This document shows, one piece after another, positions 1-7,312 of a stretch of 7,804 nucleotides of DNA. The first letter of the stretch is position 1. Every line of letters starts with the position of its first letter. The DNA comes from Bacteroidota bacterium. Lineage in GTDB: Bacteria > Bacteroidota > Rhodothermia > Rhodothermales > Bin80. The notes below the pieces were generated by a model. It was given only the letters and a program-made list of their open reading frames with translations, ran no database searches and had not been told where the DNA came from. Made by a program: the position numbers and the translations under genes. The stretch is taken from the NCBI GenBank assembly GCA_026702635.1, contig JAPPBZ010000080.1, forward strand, positions 1 to 7,804, in the 5' to 3' direction.

Positions 1-1184
1 CTATGGATCTCGAACATAATATCCAACATAGATTGTTCGAGTACGCTGCGCAATCCCCTTGCACCGGTTCCCATTGCGCGTGCACGCTTCACAATACTGC
101 GTAGTGCCGACTCGTCAAAAACCAGATCCACCCCATCAAATGCAAATAGCTTCTGGTACTGTCGGATCACAGCGTTTTGAGGTTCGGTGAGGATCTGCAT
201 CATCTCTTCGTCCGAGAGTGGCTTCAGGGCAGCGGTTAGCGGCAAGCGCCCAATGAGTTCGGGGATCAATCCATAATGAACCAGATCTTCCGGCTCCACG
301 AACTGCAGTACCGTGGTATCTGAGTCGTCATAACGCCGCTTAGGATTGGATGCAAACCCAATTTGATTTACGTTGAGTCGGCGGGCAATGATCTCCGACA
401 GTCCCTCGAATGCGCCTCCGCAGATAAAGAGGATCCCGCTCGTATTGATATTGACTAGACTTTGTTCTGGATGCTTGCGCCCTCCTTTGGGAGGTACACC
501 TGCGACGGTTCCCTCCAATACCTTCAGCAACGCCTGCTGCACTCCTTCCCCCGATACGTCTCGTGTGATGGAGGCATTGTGGCTTTTGCGGGCAATTTTG
601 TCAATCTCGTCAATAAAAATGATCCCCCGCTCTGCATCCTCGACCTCAAATTCTGCCGCACATAACAGATTCGATAAAATCGTTTCCACATCTTCTCCAA
701 CGTATCCGGCTTCTGTCAGGGTTGTGGCATCACTGATCGAAAATGGCACGTCCAGGATCCGGGCAAGGGTACGTGCAAGCAGCGTCTTGCCGGTGCCGCT
801 TGATCCCAGAAGAAGGATGTTTGATTTTTCGATCTCGACATCCTTATAATCAGTTACAAACTGCTCCGAGTCTACGCGTTTGTAGTGATTATACACGGCA
901 ACTGCCAGAGATTTTTTAGCATATTCCTGCCCAATCACGTACTTGTCCAGTTCCGCCTTGATCTGTTTCGGCATTGGCAAGCTTCGGGGACCCTTTTTCT
1001 TACGAGGGGAGGAGCGTTTCACTGTTGGCGTCGGCTTTTCTGTATCATTCAGAATGATCTGGGCATCTGCCACACACTGATCGCAAATAAATACATCCTG
1101 ACCTGCGACAAGGGAATTCACTTCATCGCTCGTACGGTTGCAGAATGAGCATGTGAGTCGCTCGTTATTTCCTTTATCACTCAT
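1..1184 (-). CDS. clpX: ATP-dependent Clp protease ATP-binding subunit ClpX (3' end cut by window edge)
   Basis: AAA+ unfoldase that recognises tagged or misfolded cytoplasmic proteins, unfolds them using ATP and threads them into the ClpP peptidase. Translating leftward from the ATG at 1184 gives 394 complete codons. Visible in order: an N-terminal zinc-binding domain with C12, C15, C34 and C37; Walker A GSSGTGKT (127-134); pore loop GYVG (160-163); Walker B with D192-E193; a GGRKHP loop; the IGF ClpP-docking tripeptide (275-277); and the sensor-2 motif GARGLR (374-379). E. coli ClpX is 424 residues, so about 30 C-terminal residues lie beyond the edge. All key motifs are intact, and the IGF loop implies a ClpP partner elsewhere. 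The start codon overlaps the end of the sulfatase gene by 8 nt, and a GGAG lies 9 nt upstream of it. The Walker A region and the LN.N.IGF context resemble Bacteroidota ClpX. Identification is very secure. Confidence 0.97.
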   Translation of the reverse strand, partial: MSDKGNNERLTCSFCNRTSDEVNSLVAGQDVFICDQCVADAQIILNDTEKPTPTVKRSSPRKKKGPRSLPMPKQIKAELDKYVIGQEYAKKSLAVAVYNHYKRVDSEQFVTDYKDVEIEKSNILLLGSSGTGKTLLARTLARILDVPFSISDATTLTEAGYVGEDVETILSNLLCAAEFEVEDAERGIIFIDEIDKIARKSHNASITRDVSGEGVQQALLKVLEGTVAGVPPKGGRKHPEQSLVNINTSGILFICGGAFEGLSEIIARRLNVNQIGFASNPKRRYDDSDTTVLQFVEPEDLVHYGLIPELIGRLPLTAALKPLSDEEMMQILTEPQNAVIRQYQKLFAFDGVDLVFDESALRSIVKRARAMGTGARGLRSVLEQSMLDIMFEIH

Positions 1185-2616
1185 CAGTCTGTTCTCCGTT
1201 TAGGTTGTCTGGATTAGGGGTTGGCAGGCGTGCATTCACCTGATCCAACCACGTATCCAGCGATTTAGAGAGTTCATTACGTATCTCTGGTTGGTTAGAC
1301 GCATGATTCTCCGATTCGGACACATCTGTAGCCAGATCATACAGTTCTTCCCTGCCATCTTCGTAGAATCGAATGAGTTTCCAGTCTCCACGTCGTACTG
1401 CGCTTGAGGGGCTTCCCCCCTGATTGCCGTAGTGTGGATAATGCCAATAGAGATCCCGCTCCGGGGCACGTCGTTCAATCAAAAGTGGTAATAGGCTGAC
1501 TCCATCAGTAAAGTCCGGTTCTGACAGCCTTGCGATCTGCAGTAGTGTCGGCATAAAGTCTGGACTGGTTACCGGTGTATCCTCCACCCGTCCCCCTTTC
1601 AGGAGTGCAGGCCAGCGCATGAGCAGTGGCTCTCGGATCCCTCCCTCGTACATCCATCCTTTTCCAGCCCTCAGTGGCAGGTTGCTGGTTGGATGTCCTT
1701 CCGAGGTGGAGAGCCCTCCATTATCTGAAGTGAAAATTACCATGGTATTGCGCGCGAGATCTAATTCATCTAATGCAGCAAGTACCATGCCGACAGCTTG
1801 ATCCATTGCCTCAACCATCGCGGCATACACCGCATGGTTTTGCGTCATGCGTACCTGGCGATCCCCCTCGGTGCCCCACATGGCCGGCAGTGCGGGCTTC
1901 GCCTCGTACTTCTCCTGCAGATCTGGCCGTGCCATGAGTGGGGTATGAACCGAATAGAACGATAGAAACGCCATAAACGGCTGATCCTGGCTCTCCCCAA
2001 TGAACCGGACCGTCTCCGCCGCCAGTCTGGCAGGCAGATGCTCTCCTTCCGGGCCATCCTCTAGCCGCGGATTATCATAGGGTACAAAATAATTCCCTCG
2101 CCCATAGGGGCCACCCGCCTCCCAGCCACCGCGATTGACTTCAAATCCATGATCTTCTGGATAAGAGCCTTCCCCGCCCAGATGCCATTTGCCTGCCCAG
2201 AAGGTCCTGTATCCTGCAGCCGAGAGCGCCTCCGCAACTGTAACCTCATTATGCGGCAACTGTGGCTCATATCTGGCGGGCAGCAGTGGCTTATTGCGTG
2301 TCCAGTGTCTGGAGACTCCATCGGGTTGCGGAGCTCCAAAATAATCTGTCGTCGCCATCCGTGAGGGATACAGCCCGGTCATTATACTCGCACGGGTGGG
2401 GCTGCAGACTGGCGCCGCCGCGTACCCCTGTGTAAATCGCACTCCCTCATCTGCCAGGCGATCAATATTCGGGGTCTCATAGAACGTGTCTGGATTGTAG
2501 GCGCCAACATCCATATACCCCAGATCGTCCGCCAGAATGAAGACGAAATTTACCGGCTCAGCTACACGACAGCCGACGAAGATCGCAAGGAATGCCAAGG
2601 CTCCAAAGAATCTCAT
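1177..2616 (-). CDS. Secreted sulfatase of the Cys-type (formylglycine) family, possible lipoprotein
   Basis: Type I sulfatase, expected to hydrolyse sulfate esters of an arylated or sugar substrate outside the cytoplasm. The 479-residue length is typical. Residues 1-16 form a hydrophobic signal with Cys16 in the context FVGC, an imperfect lipobox with Phe at -3, so it may be a lipoprotein or an ordinary secreted protein. Family residues seen: metal-binding DD (30-31); signature CSPTR (71-75) followed by TG (80-81), with C71 the residue matured to formylglycine; KWH (143-145); H224; DN (298-299); and K319 in GKGWMYEGG. The C-terminal subdomain (about 385-460) has the usual DWKLI and ELYDL elements. 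No maturation enzyme (FGE or anaerobic radical-SAM type) is encoded in the window, so one must be elsewhere if the enzyme is active. Its start overlaps the EcsC gene by 4 nt (ATGA) and its end overlaps clpX by 8 nt. The natural substrate cannot be told from sequence. Confidence 0.93.
   Translation of the reverse strand: MRFFGALAFLAIFVGCRVAEPVNFVFILADDLGYMDVGAYNPDTFYETPNIDRLADEGVRFTQGYAAAPVCSPTRASIMTGLYPSRMATTDYFGAPQPDGVSRHWTRNKPLLPARYEPQLPHNEVTVAEALSAAGYRTFWAGKWHLGGEGSYPEDHGFEVNRGGWEAGGPYGRGNYFVPYDNPRLEDGPEGEHLPARLAAETVRFIGESQDQPFMAFLSFYSVHTPLMARPDLQEKYEAKPALPAMWGTEGDRQVRMTQNHAVYAAMVEAMDQAVGMVLAALDELDLARNTMVIFTSDNGGLSTSEGHPTSNLPLRAGKGWMYEGGIREPLLMRWPALLKGGRVEDTPVTSPDFMPTLLQIARLSEPDFTDGVSLLPLLIERRAPERDLYWHYPHYGNQGGSPSSAVRRGDWKLIRFYEDGREELYDLATDVSESENHASNQPEIRNELSKSLDTWLDQVNARLPTPNPDNLNGEQTDE
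1194..1197 (-). promoter_or_regulatory. Ribosome binding site of clpX inside the sulfatase 3' end
   Basis: On the minus strand GGAG lies 9 nt before the clpX ATG at 1184, within the last codons of the upstream sulfatase gene. It supports this ATG as the start, and that start also places the zinc-finger cysteines at the usual distance from the N-terminus. Its position means ribosomes finishing the sulfatase would pass over it, which fits translational coupling. Confidence 0.6.
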
Positions 2617-3434
2617 AGTCCCAATAAAGAATTCAGCAAATCGCGGTTATACTTGTCTTGTAAACGACGCTCCCGATACAGATGTCTGGCCATCTCACAC
2701 ACACGCGTGGTATAATACGCATTGAATCCGCCTCCGGCAACCACTGCAGCCAATGGGATCACCTGTGCTAGTTTTAGTTTGATCAGACGCATCCCAAGCA
2801 CCCGTGCTGTGCCGCGCACTGTAACCCCGACCGCAGTCTGCTCAATGGCAGTACGCGTATGCCGCTCAGCAAGTGCCCGTGCATGTCTACCTTCTTTTTC
2901 TTCTGCCTGCGTGGCCATAGTCAATACATTCAACGCATACTCACGTTCTTCCGGCAGACTGATATCGTATCCGCAGCACAATGCAATCTGCCCTGTGGCG
3001 CGGAGATTGAGCGCAACGAGAGCTACAATATCCGCTGCCAACCCAGCCACTCCTGCAAGACCTGCAGCTGCGCCATGGGCCGCTGTTAAGCTCTGGTAGC
3101 GCAGATCCAGACCGCTGAGTACGTCATCTACTGCTTTCAGATCCAGACCCCCAATATCCGAAAATTCGCGGATATCGTAGCCTTTTGCCTGAAATGCCGC
3201 CAGTGTAGCCGGACGTGAGGTGGTATCCTGGGCAATCTCATTGGTGCACGTCACGAGACCGGCCACCACATGTTCCAGCGTCCATCCGACGCCTGGAATC
3301 CGTAGGGCCTGCTTTGACAGTGCTTTCAGCGGTCGATTGACCCATTGCACTTTCCGGCGCAACCACGACGGCTCTTCATGCCGCCAGGCATGAATTTCCC
3401 GCAGTACACGCTCTTCGTACGGACTGGGCTTCAT
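2613..3434 (-). CDS. EcsC family protein
   Basis: This 273-residue protein matches the EcsC family by its central Ala/Gly-rich hydrophobic stretch (about 117-147) running into a polar segment with LRATGQIALCCGYD, the best-conserved part of the family. A second hydrophobic stretch lies at about 222-240 (IPLAAVVAGGGFNAYYT), followed by a basic, charged tail. There is no signal peptide; the N-terminus (1-45) is charged and rich in Arg, Lys and Trp. It is probably cytoplasmic and membrane-associated, though this is inference. The name comes from the third gene of the Bacillus ecsABC locus, whose first two genes encode an ABC transporter; the biochemical role of EcsC is not established. No ABC transporter gene is adjacent here. 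It follows the barrel gene by 51 nt and overlaps the sulfatase by 4 nt. The start lacks a strong Shine-Dalgarno. Confidence 0.85.
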   Translation of the reverse strand: MKPSPYEERVLREIHAWRHEEPSWLRRKVQWVNRPLKALSKQALRIPGVGWTLEHVVAGLVTCTNEIAQDTTSRPATLAAFQAKGYDIREFSDIGGLDLKAVDDVLSGLDLRYQSLTAAHGAAAGLAGVAGLAADIVALVALNLRATGQIALCCGYDISLPEEREYALNVLTMATQAEEKEGRHARALAERHTRTAIEQTAVGVTVRGTARVLGMRLIKLKLAQVIPLAAVVAGGGFNAYYTTRVCEMARHLYRERRLQDKYNRDLLNSLLGL

Positions 3435-3458
3435 CGCAGCTTGACCCGATTACAATTG

Positions 3459-3489
3459 CTTATACGGAATCATTGCCGATTGTTGTTAA
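3459..3489 (-). promoter_or_regulatory. Candidate internal promoter upstream of the EcsC-sulfatase-clpX genes
   Basis: On the minus strand TTAACA (3489-3484) and TATAAG (3464-3459) each match the bacterial -35/-10 consensus at five of six positions, separated by 19 nt, which is longer than the preferred 17. The start point would fall near 3452, about 18 nt ahead of the EcsC ATG. It occupies the only real gap (51 nt) in the five-gene row. Caution: Bacteroidota housekeeping sigma factors prefer a different motif (TAnnTTTG with upstream TTTG), which is not seen here. Confidence 0.27.
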
Positions 3490-5318
3490 TTCATAATCGG
3501 CCAGTATACTCCAAAGCGCAACTGCCCTGCTGGCAGCGGATAATCTGCAACCAACTCATTCCCGGTCATCAACCCTGTGCCACTGGTCATATTCTCATAG
3601 AGTATGTATACGGTCGCCGTACGAATGCCTCCTTCCACTACCAGATCAAGCGTATAGGATGCCGGAATGGGGGAGCGTTCCCCGGATGGGATGACCAATA
3701 ATCCGGTGGGAGCATGCAGGGTGCGGCTCGTCATTGCACTCCATGACCTACCACGCACCGATACGTTTAATCGTAGATCCCCGGTAAATAGAACCATACG
3801 AAATCCCAGCTGTCCTGACAATGCCCACTGCGGGAGGATGCGCTTTGCATTGTCACTCGTTCGTCCGGTCTCGGTAAACCCAGCGTTCACGGCAGCATAG
3901 ACTCCACGATCCGGCTCCGCTGCAAAACCCAGACGAATCCCGGCTCCGAGCGCTGTATATGTATCCTGAACGACCTGTACGGAATCAATGGTGATCTCCC
4001 TATAGTCCGGCACGTCCTGGGCATCGGACACAAATCCGTAGGGCATGAGGGTTAGCCGCCCCATACGTAGCCCGATTCCCGTGTGTGCCTGCAGTACACG
4101 CCCTGCTCCGGTCCCTTTATTGATCAGATAGTCTCCCCATCCGGGCATCACAGCAGGCCCCGCGCTATAGCTGACCTCCACATAGGGATCAAGGACGGAT
4201 ATGGATGCCCCCCATTGCAGGCGGCCCCGGGGAGACCAGTCTCCCGTGTGATTCCGCAGACCTGCCTGCGCAAGTAGATAGCCGGAATGCAGTCGTAGAG
4301 AATCCCCGAGTTGAATTTCAATCAACGAAACCTGATGTCCCCCTGGCAGAGCACTCCCTGAAGGGGTCCGCTGAGTATATGCATCCATCCGCACGCGCAA
4401 CCGGTTCCGATCGAACTTGAAGTCTCTCAGGAGGGATCCCCCAAACCGCCGGGCTGATGCCCCTATACCTGCATAGCGGCCGGACTGGGTCGTCAGGTAC
4501 ATTGAGGCCGTCAGGATCTGCGTCTTGAATGTGGCCAATGCATCATTCCGCACAGTTCTCCTTGTCTGTCTTTCGCCGATAACCCCGGCAATCAGACGAT
4601 TATATCGTATATCCTCTGCGCCTAATACGCCGCTGTGAGCACCTAAGCGGCGCTGGTTATGCAGATACAGGAATTCCAGGGACCATGCAGTTCGCTGGTA
4701 ACGTGTCCTGAGGAGAAGCTGTCGCTGCCGCTGCAAGCGGCTTCCGGGATAATCCCCTGCATCCGAAGCACCTCCATAAGCAAATAATCCCTGCAGGCGA
4801 CCCGGCTGATCAAACAGGTGGCTCCTTTGCTGTGCGTGCAATGCAGTCACTCTCTGCAATTTGTGACTTCCCGACTGATAATGAAGCTGGGTATGCGGCT
4901 GGGACGTATCTACCGTTCGGAGTTCAGTTTGGATTCCTGTGACCCCACCCGGTAAACTGGGATTTACTTCCGCCGATCTGAGGAGCGCTGTGGGGAGCAA
5001 ATCATAACGACTACGACTCGTCAGCAGGTCATCAAAAGGAATCGCTCCGAAATAAAGCTGAACCGACTGTGGGCTGAGTCCGTGAATACTCCAGGCAGCC
5101 GGCCAGGCAAATGTATTAAAGTCATACACAAAGCTACCTGGGATTTGTGTGAGTGAGGATGTGATGTCGTGATTCACCGTCAATATTGCACGGTTGAGCG
5201 AGTCCTCCGCGGCACGAAATGACATAAATGAACGTACGGTGTCCGCCTGAATCTGGGCGTGCACGACTGGTGCACTCAAGCCCACCAGGCAAAGCAGGAC
5301 CGCACGAAACGAAAGCAT
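3486..5318 (-). CDS. Outer-membrane beta-barrel protein with TonB-plug-like N-terminal domain
   Basis: A 610-residue protein with a clear signal peptide (cleavage likely after A21, VHA|Q). Residues about 45-137 resemble a TonB-receptor plug: a WSIHGL segment at 76-81, then GAIPFDDLL at 91-99, then LLPTALLRSAEV at 107-118 and a GGVTGIQTEL strand at 124-133. From about 140 to the end the sequence alternates polar and hydrophobic residues, rich in Tyr, Arg and Gly (for example QLHYQSG, LEFLYLHNQ, LRVRMDAYTQR), as in a transmembrane beta-barrel, ending with a strand LRFGVYW. No carboxypeptidase-D-like N-terminal domain and no clear TonB box were found, and the total length is at the small end for TonB-dependent transporters. 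It is probably an outer-membrane transporter or porin-like protein; the substrate is unknown. The start lies 1 nt after the stop of the upstream SDR gene, implying translational coupling. Overall barrel nature is fairly sure, TonB dependence is not. Confidence 0.72.
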   Translation of the reverse strand: MLSFRAVLLCLVGLSAPVVHAQIQADTVRSFMSFRAAEDSLNRAILTVNHDITSSLTQIPGSFVYDFNTFAWPAAWSIHGLSPQSVQLYFGAIPFDDLLTSRSRYDLLPTALLRSAEVNPSLPGGVTGIQTELRTVDTSQPHTQLHYQSGSHKLQRVTALHAQQRSHLFDQPGRLQGLFAYGGASDAGDYPGSRLQRQRQLLLRTRYQRTAWSLEFLYLHNQRRLGAHSGVLGAEDIRYNRLIAGVIGERQTRRTVRNDALATFKTQILTASMYLTTQSGRYAGIGASARRFGGSLLRDFKFDRNRLRVRMDAYTQRTPSGSALPGGHQVSLIEIQLGDSLRLHSGYLLAQAGLRNHTGDWSPRGRLQWGASISVLDPYVEVSYSAGPAVMPGWGDYLINKGTGAGRVLQAHTGIGLRMGRLTLMPYGFVSDAQDVPDYREITIDSVQVVQDTYTALGAGIRLGFAAEPDRGVYAAVNAGFTETGRTSDNAKRILPQWALSGQLGFRMVLFTGDLRLNVSVRGRSWSAMTSRTLHAPTGLLVIPSGERSPIPASYTLDLVVEGGIRTATVYILYENMTSGTGLMTGNELVADYPLPAGQLRFGVYWPIMN

Positions 5319-5319
5319 C

Positions 5320-6228
5320 CTACAACCGGAGACGCAAGTATCCTAGATTCTCTTCGTTGAATGGGCGCTCAGTCATCTGGAATAGATTGTAGAAATGGGA
5401 CGCGTCTCCAACGTTACCAGCAATCAGCATGGTGAGTTGATCTGGCGTGATCGGCAACATACTGCCGCCAAAGCGCATCCCGGTGCGCACAAACGACAGG
5501 GGTAATTTGATTTTTGGTTTCGGCTTCATCCCAAGTGCCCGGGTGACCACATCCAACAACTCAATATAGGTCAATCGGTTAGGCCCCACAAGCGGAATGG
5601 TCTGTCCGTGTGCCTCGGGGAGAGTCAAAGCCTGGACGGTTGCCTCTGCAACCTCTTCCACGGAAACAGGCTGCAGTTGATAAAGACCATTCCCGAATAC
5701 CGGCAGAATGGGAAACGGCTTGATCAGAGTTCTCGAGAGCACTGTACAAAACTCCTCCCGCTCCATTCCCGGATCTCCAAAAATCAATCCAGGACGAAGA
5801 ACACACCAGTGATCAAGGCCTGAGTTTCGCACAGTTTCTTCGGCGGCCCATTTCGTGGTCTGGTACTTCGTGGCTCCATGCTGTGAGGCCCCATTGGCAC
5901 TCACGAAGACGAGTCTGGGCACGCAAGCTATTCTGGCGGCATTGGCGACATTTTGCGTTGCACGCGTATGAAGTGCCTCAAAGGTTATTTTTTGCGCTGG
6001 TACCTCTTCAATGATCCCAACCAGATGAACCACTCCATCCACATTGTCCATGAACTGCCCCAAAGTACCATTGATATCTCCGCGTACGACCTCTACCTGT
6101 TCCCCTTCAAACCCTTCTGGAGCGCCACCCCGTCGTACAAGAACACGAACCTGATAGCCCTTTGTCAATAACTCACGTAGCACGTGGCGGCCAACAAAAC
6201 CAGTCCCACCTGTTAATAGTATGCGCAT
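5320..6228 (-). CDS. NAD(P)-binding SDR, NDUFA9-like / nucleoside-diphosphate-sugar epimerase family
   Basis: A 302-residue atypical short-chain dehydrogenase/reductase. The N-terminal Rossmann motif TGGTGFVG (6-13) binds the dinucleotide, followed by VLVRR at 29-33, whose arginines could contact the NADP 2'-phosphate. VVRGD (47-51) and VVHLVG (66-71) are the next fold elements, VFVSANGA (107-114) carries the usual Ser, Y122 and K126 form the YxxxK pair, and LRPGLIFG (144-151) is the conserved strand and turn. The C-terminal half (about 184-270) has the QPVSVEEVA and LVGPNRLTYIELLD elements typical of the NDUFA9-like/epimerase group. There is no signal peptide, so it is cytoplasmic. Relatives include the NDUFA9 subunit of complex I, but no complex I genes are nearby, so a respiratory role is not supported. 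It is the first gene of the leftward row and is divergent from rsmD. The actual substrate is unknown. Confidence 0.88.
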   Translation of the reverse strand: MRILLTGGTGFVGRHVLRELLTKGYQVRVLVRRGGAPEGFEGEQVEVVRGDINGTLGQFMDNVDGVVHLVGIIEEVPAQKITFEALHTRATQNVANAARIACVPRLVFVSANGASQHGATKYQTTKWAAEETVRNSGLDHWCVLRPGLIFGDPGMEREEFCTVLSRTLIKPFPILPVFGNGLYQLQPVSVEEVAEATVQALTLPEAHGQTIPLVGPNRLTYIELLDVVTRALGMKPKPKIKLPLSFVRTGMRFGGSMLPITPDQLTMLIAGNVGDASHFYNLFQMTERPFNEENLGYLRLRL

Positions 6229-6303
6229 AGGATTTCAGATTTACCGTTACTACGCCTGCAATTCATGTATGATGCGTCCGCAAAATAATAGGAAGAGCCC
6301 ATA
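6229..6303. promoter_or_regulatory. Divergent intergenic region between the SDR operon and rsmD-coaD
   Basis: Seventy-five bases separate two divergent start codons, so any promoter for the leftward operon and the rightward pair most simply lies here. Rightward, TATGAT at 6268-6273 resembles a -10 but has no convincing -35 at the right distance. Leftward, TATTTTG (6287-6281) is one base short of the Bacteroidota -7 motif. Neither assignment is firm; the regulatory role is inferred mainly from the layout. Confidence 0.4.
6290..6295 (+). promoter_or_regulatory. Ribosome binding site of rsmD
   Basis: AGGAAG lies 8 nt before the ATG at 6304. It is the clearest Shine-Dalgarno in the window and fixes the rsmD start, which also matches the usual MRI.AG N-terminus of the family. 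Confidence 0.65.
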
Positions 6304-6837
6304 ATGCGTATCATTGCCGGCAGTCTGCGCGGCCGTAAATTGGCCCGACCAAAAGACCTGAAAACGCGCCCGACCACGGATCGGGTACGTGAGGCATTGT
6401 ATGCTTTGATTGAGGCTAGAATTTCGTTAAGAGATGCCCGACTGCTTGACCTGTTTTCCGGCACGGGTGCTCTCGCACTGGAAGGACTCAGCCGTGGTGC
6501 GCACCATGCGATTCTCGTAGAATCGGACCGCAAAGCCGTCAATGCCTCACGGAAAAATGCTGAGCAGCTGGACTTAACCTCGAAATGTCATTTTTTATGT
6601 GCGGATGCCGTAATCTACCTGAAACAGTATCGCGGAACTCTATTGGATCTCATCCTTGCCGATCCCCCATATGAACTTGAAGCAATGAATGATCTCCCGG
6701 ATCTTGCACTCCCTTGTTTGCGCTCTGGAGGACTATTTGTGGTTGAACACGATACTCGAACCCGATTTACCGGGCATCCTTCTCTGAACACCAACCGCGG
6801 CTATGGTCGCACACATGTGAGTATATTCCAGGCGTAA
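6304..6837 (+). CDS. rsmD: 16S rRNA (guanine(966)-N(2))-methyltransferase RsmD
   Basis: Transfers a methyl group from S-adenosylmethionine to N2 of G966 of 16S rRNA during assembly of the small ribosomal subunit in the cytoplasm. The 177-residue protein starts with the family's MRIIAGSLRGRKL, followed by RPTTDRVREALY (22-33), the SAM-binding motif DLFSGTG (49-55), LVES at 71-74 (the acidic residue binding the SAM ribose) and the catalytic motif ADPPY (119-123), characteristic of N2-guanine/N6-adenine methyltransferases. Length is close to the usual 180-200. It is followed after 4 nt by coaD, a pairing seen in many bacteria, so the two are probably co-transcribed. No defect is visible. Confidence 0.95.
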   Translation: MRIIAGSLRGRKLARPKDLKTRPTTDRVREALYALIEARISLRDARLLDLFSGTGALALEGLSRGAHHAILVESDRKAVNASRKNAEQLDLTSKCHFLCADAVIYLKQYRGTLLDLILADPPYELEAMNDLPDLALPCLRSGGLFVVEHDTRTRFTGHPSLNTNRGYGRTHVSIFQA

Positions 6838-6841
6838 TCCC

Positions 6842-7312
6842 ATGAAACTGGCTGTCTATCCCGGCACATTTGATCCCTTCACACTTGGTCATCTGGATAT
6901 TGCAGAGCGTGCACTTCGTGTATTTGACCGACTTGTGATCACGGTCGCCATTCATGCAGAGAAGTCAACGCTCCTGCCCCCAGAAGTGCGTATTGATCTG
7001 ATTCAGCGAGCTACCACTCATTTAGACGGCATCCAAGTCATGAGCTTCGACGGCCTGATTGCCAAGCACGCAAAAAATTTGGGGGCCTGTGCACTGGTTA
7101 GGGGGCTGCGTACTTCCCGGGACTTTGATTACGAGTCACAGATGGCGCACACAAATCGCAGGATGGTCCCGGAACTTGATACGGTGTTTTTCCATACTTC
7201 TGCGGCCCACGCTCTGACGAGTTCCTCTCTGGTTCGCGATATCCTACGGTGGGACGGGGATATTCGCCCGTTTGTGCCTGCGGTGATTGCAGAGGAACTC
7301 ATGAAAAAATGA
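6842..7312 (+). CDS. coaD: Pantetheine-phosphate adenylyltransferase (phosphopantetheine adenylyltransferase)
   Basis: Catalyses the reversible transfer of AMP from ATP to 4'-phosphopantetheine, giving dephospho-CoA and pyrophosphate, the penultimate step of coenzyme A synthesis. The 156 residues match the usual length (about 160). Seen: the nucleotidyltransferase start YPGTFDPFTLGH (6-17) with the TxGH motif (14-17), K41 at the position of the substrate-binding lysine, LVRGLR (85-90) with R87, DFDYESQMA (94-102), and SSSLVR (127-132), where the usual form is SSSLVK. It begins 4 nt after the rsmD stop; AGGCG at 6830-6834, inside the rsmD end, is a possible weak ribosome binding site 7 nt before the ATG. 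It is cytoplasmic and normally essential. No anomaly is apparent. Confidence 0.96.
   Translation: MKLAVYPGTFDPFTLGHLDIAERALRVFDRLVITVAIHAEKSTLLPPEVRIDLIQRATTHLDGIQVMSFDGLIAKHAKNLGACALVRGLRTSRDFDYESQMAHTNRRMVPELDTVFFHTSAAHALTSSSLVRDILRWDGDIRPFVPAVIAEELMKK

Noticed and set aside
373..849. 158-codon plus-strand ORF
   Set aside because: It lies wholly opposite the ATPase core of clpX, whose motifs are unmistakable; the ORF product has no family features and is a frame shadow.
2722..3099. 125-codon plus-strand ORF
   Set aside because: Antisense to the conserved core of the EcsC gene; Ala/Arg/Ser/Pro-rich composition typical of a shadow frame.
3345..3701. 118-codon plus-strand ORF spanning the EcsC-barrel junction
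   Set aside because: Opposite two supported genes, without ribosome binding site or recognisable domain.
5320..6228. A genuine complex I subunit (NDUFA9)
   Set aside because: The similarity is at family level only; no nuo genes are nearby and bacterial complex I does not require this subunit.
6213..6542. 109-codon minus-strand ORF covering the divergent promoter region
   Set aside because: It overlaps the N-terminal half of rsmD antisense and the SDR start; the composition is rich in Arg and Ser and no family is recognisable.
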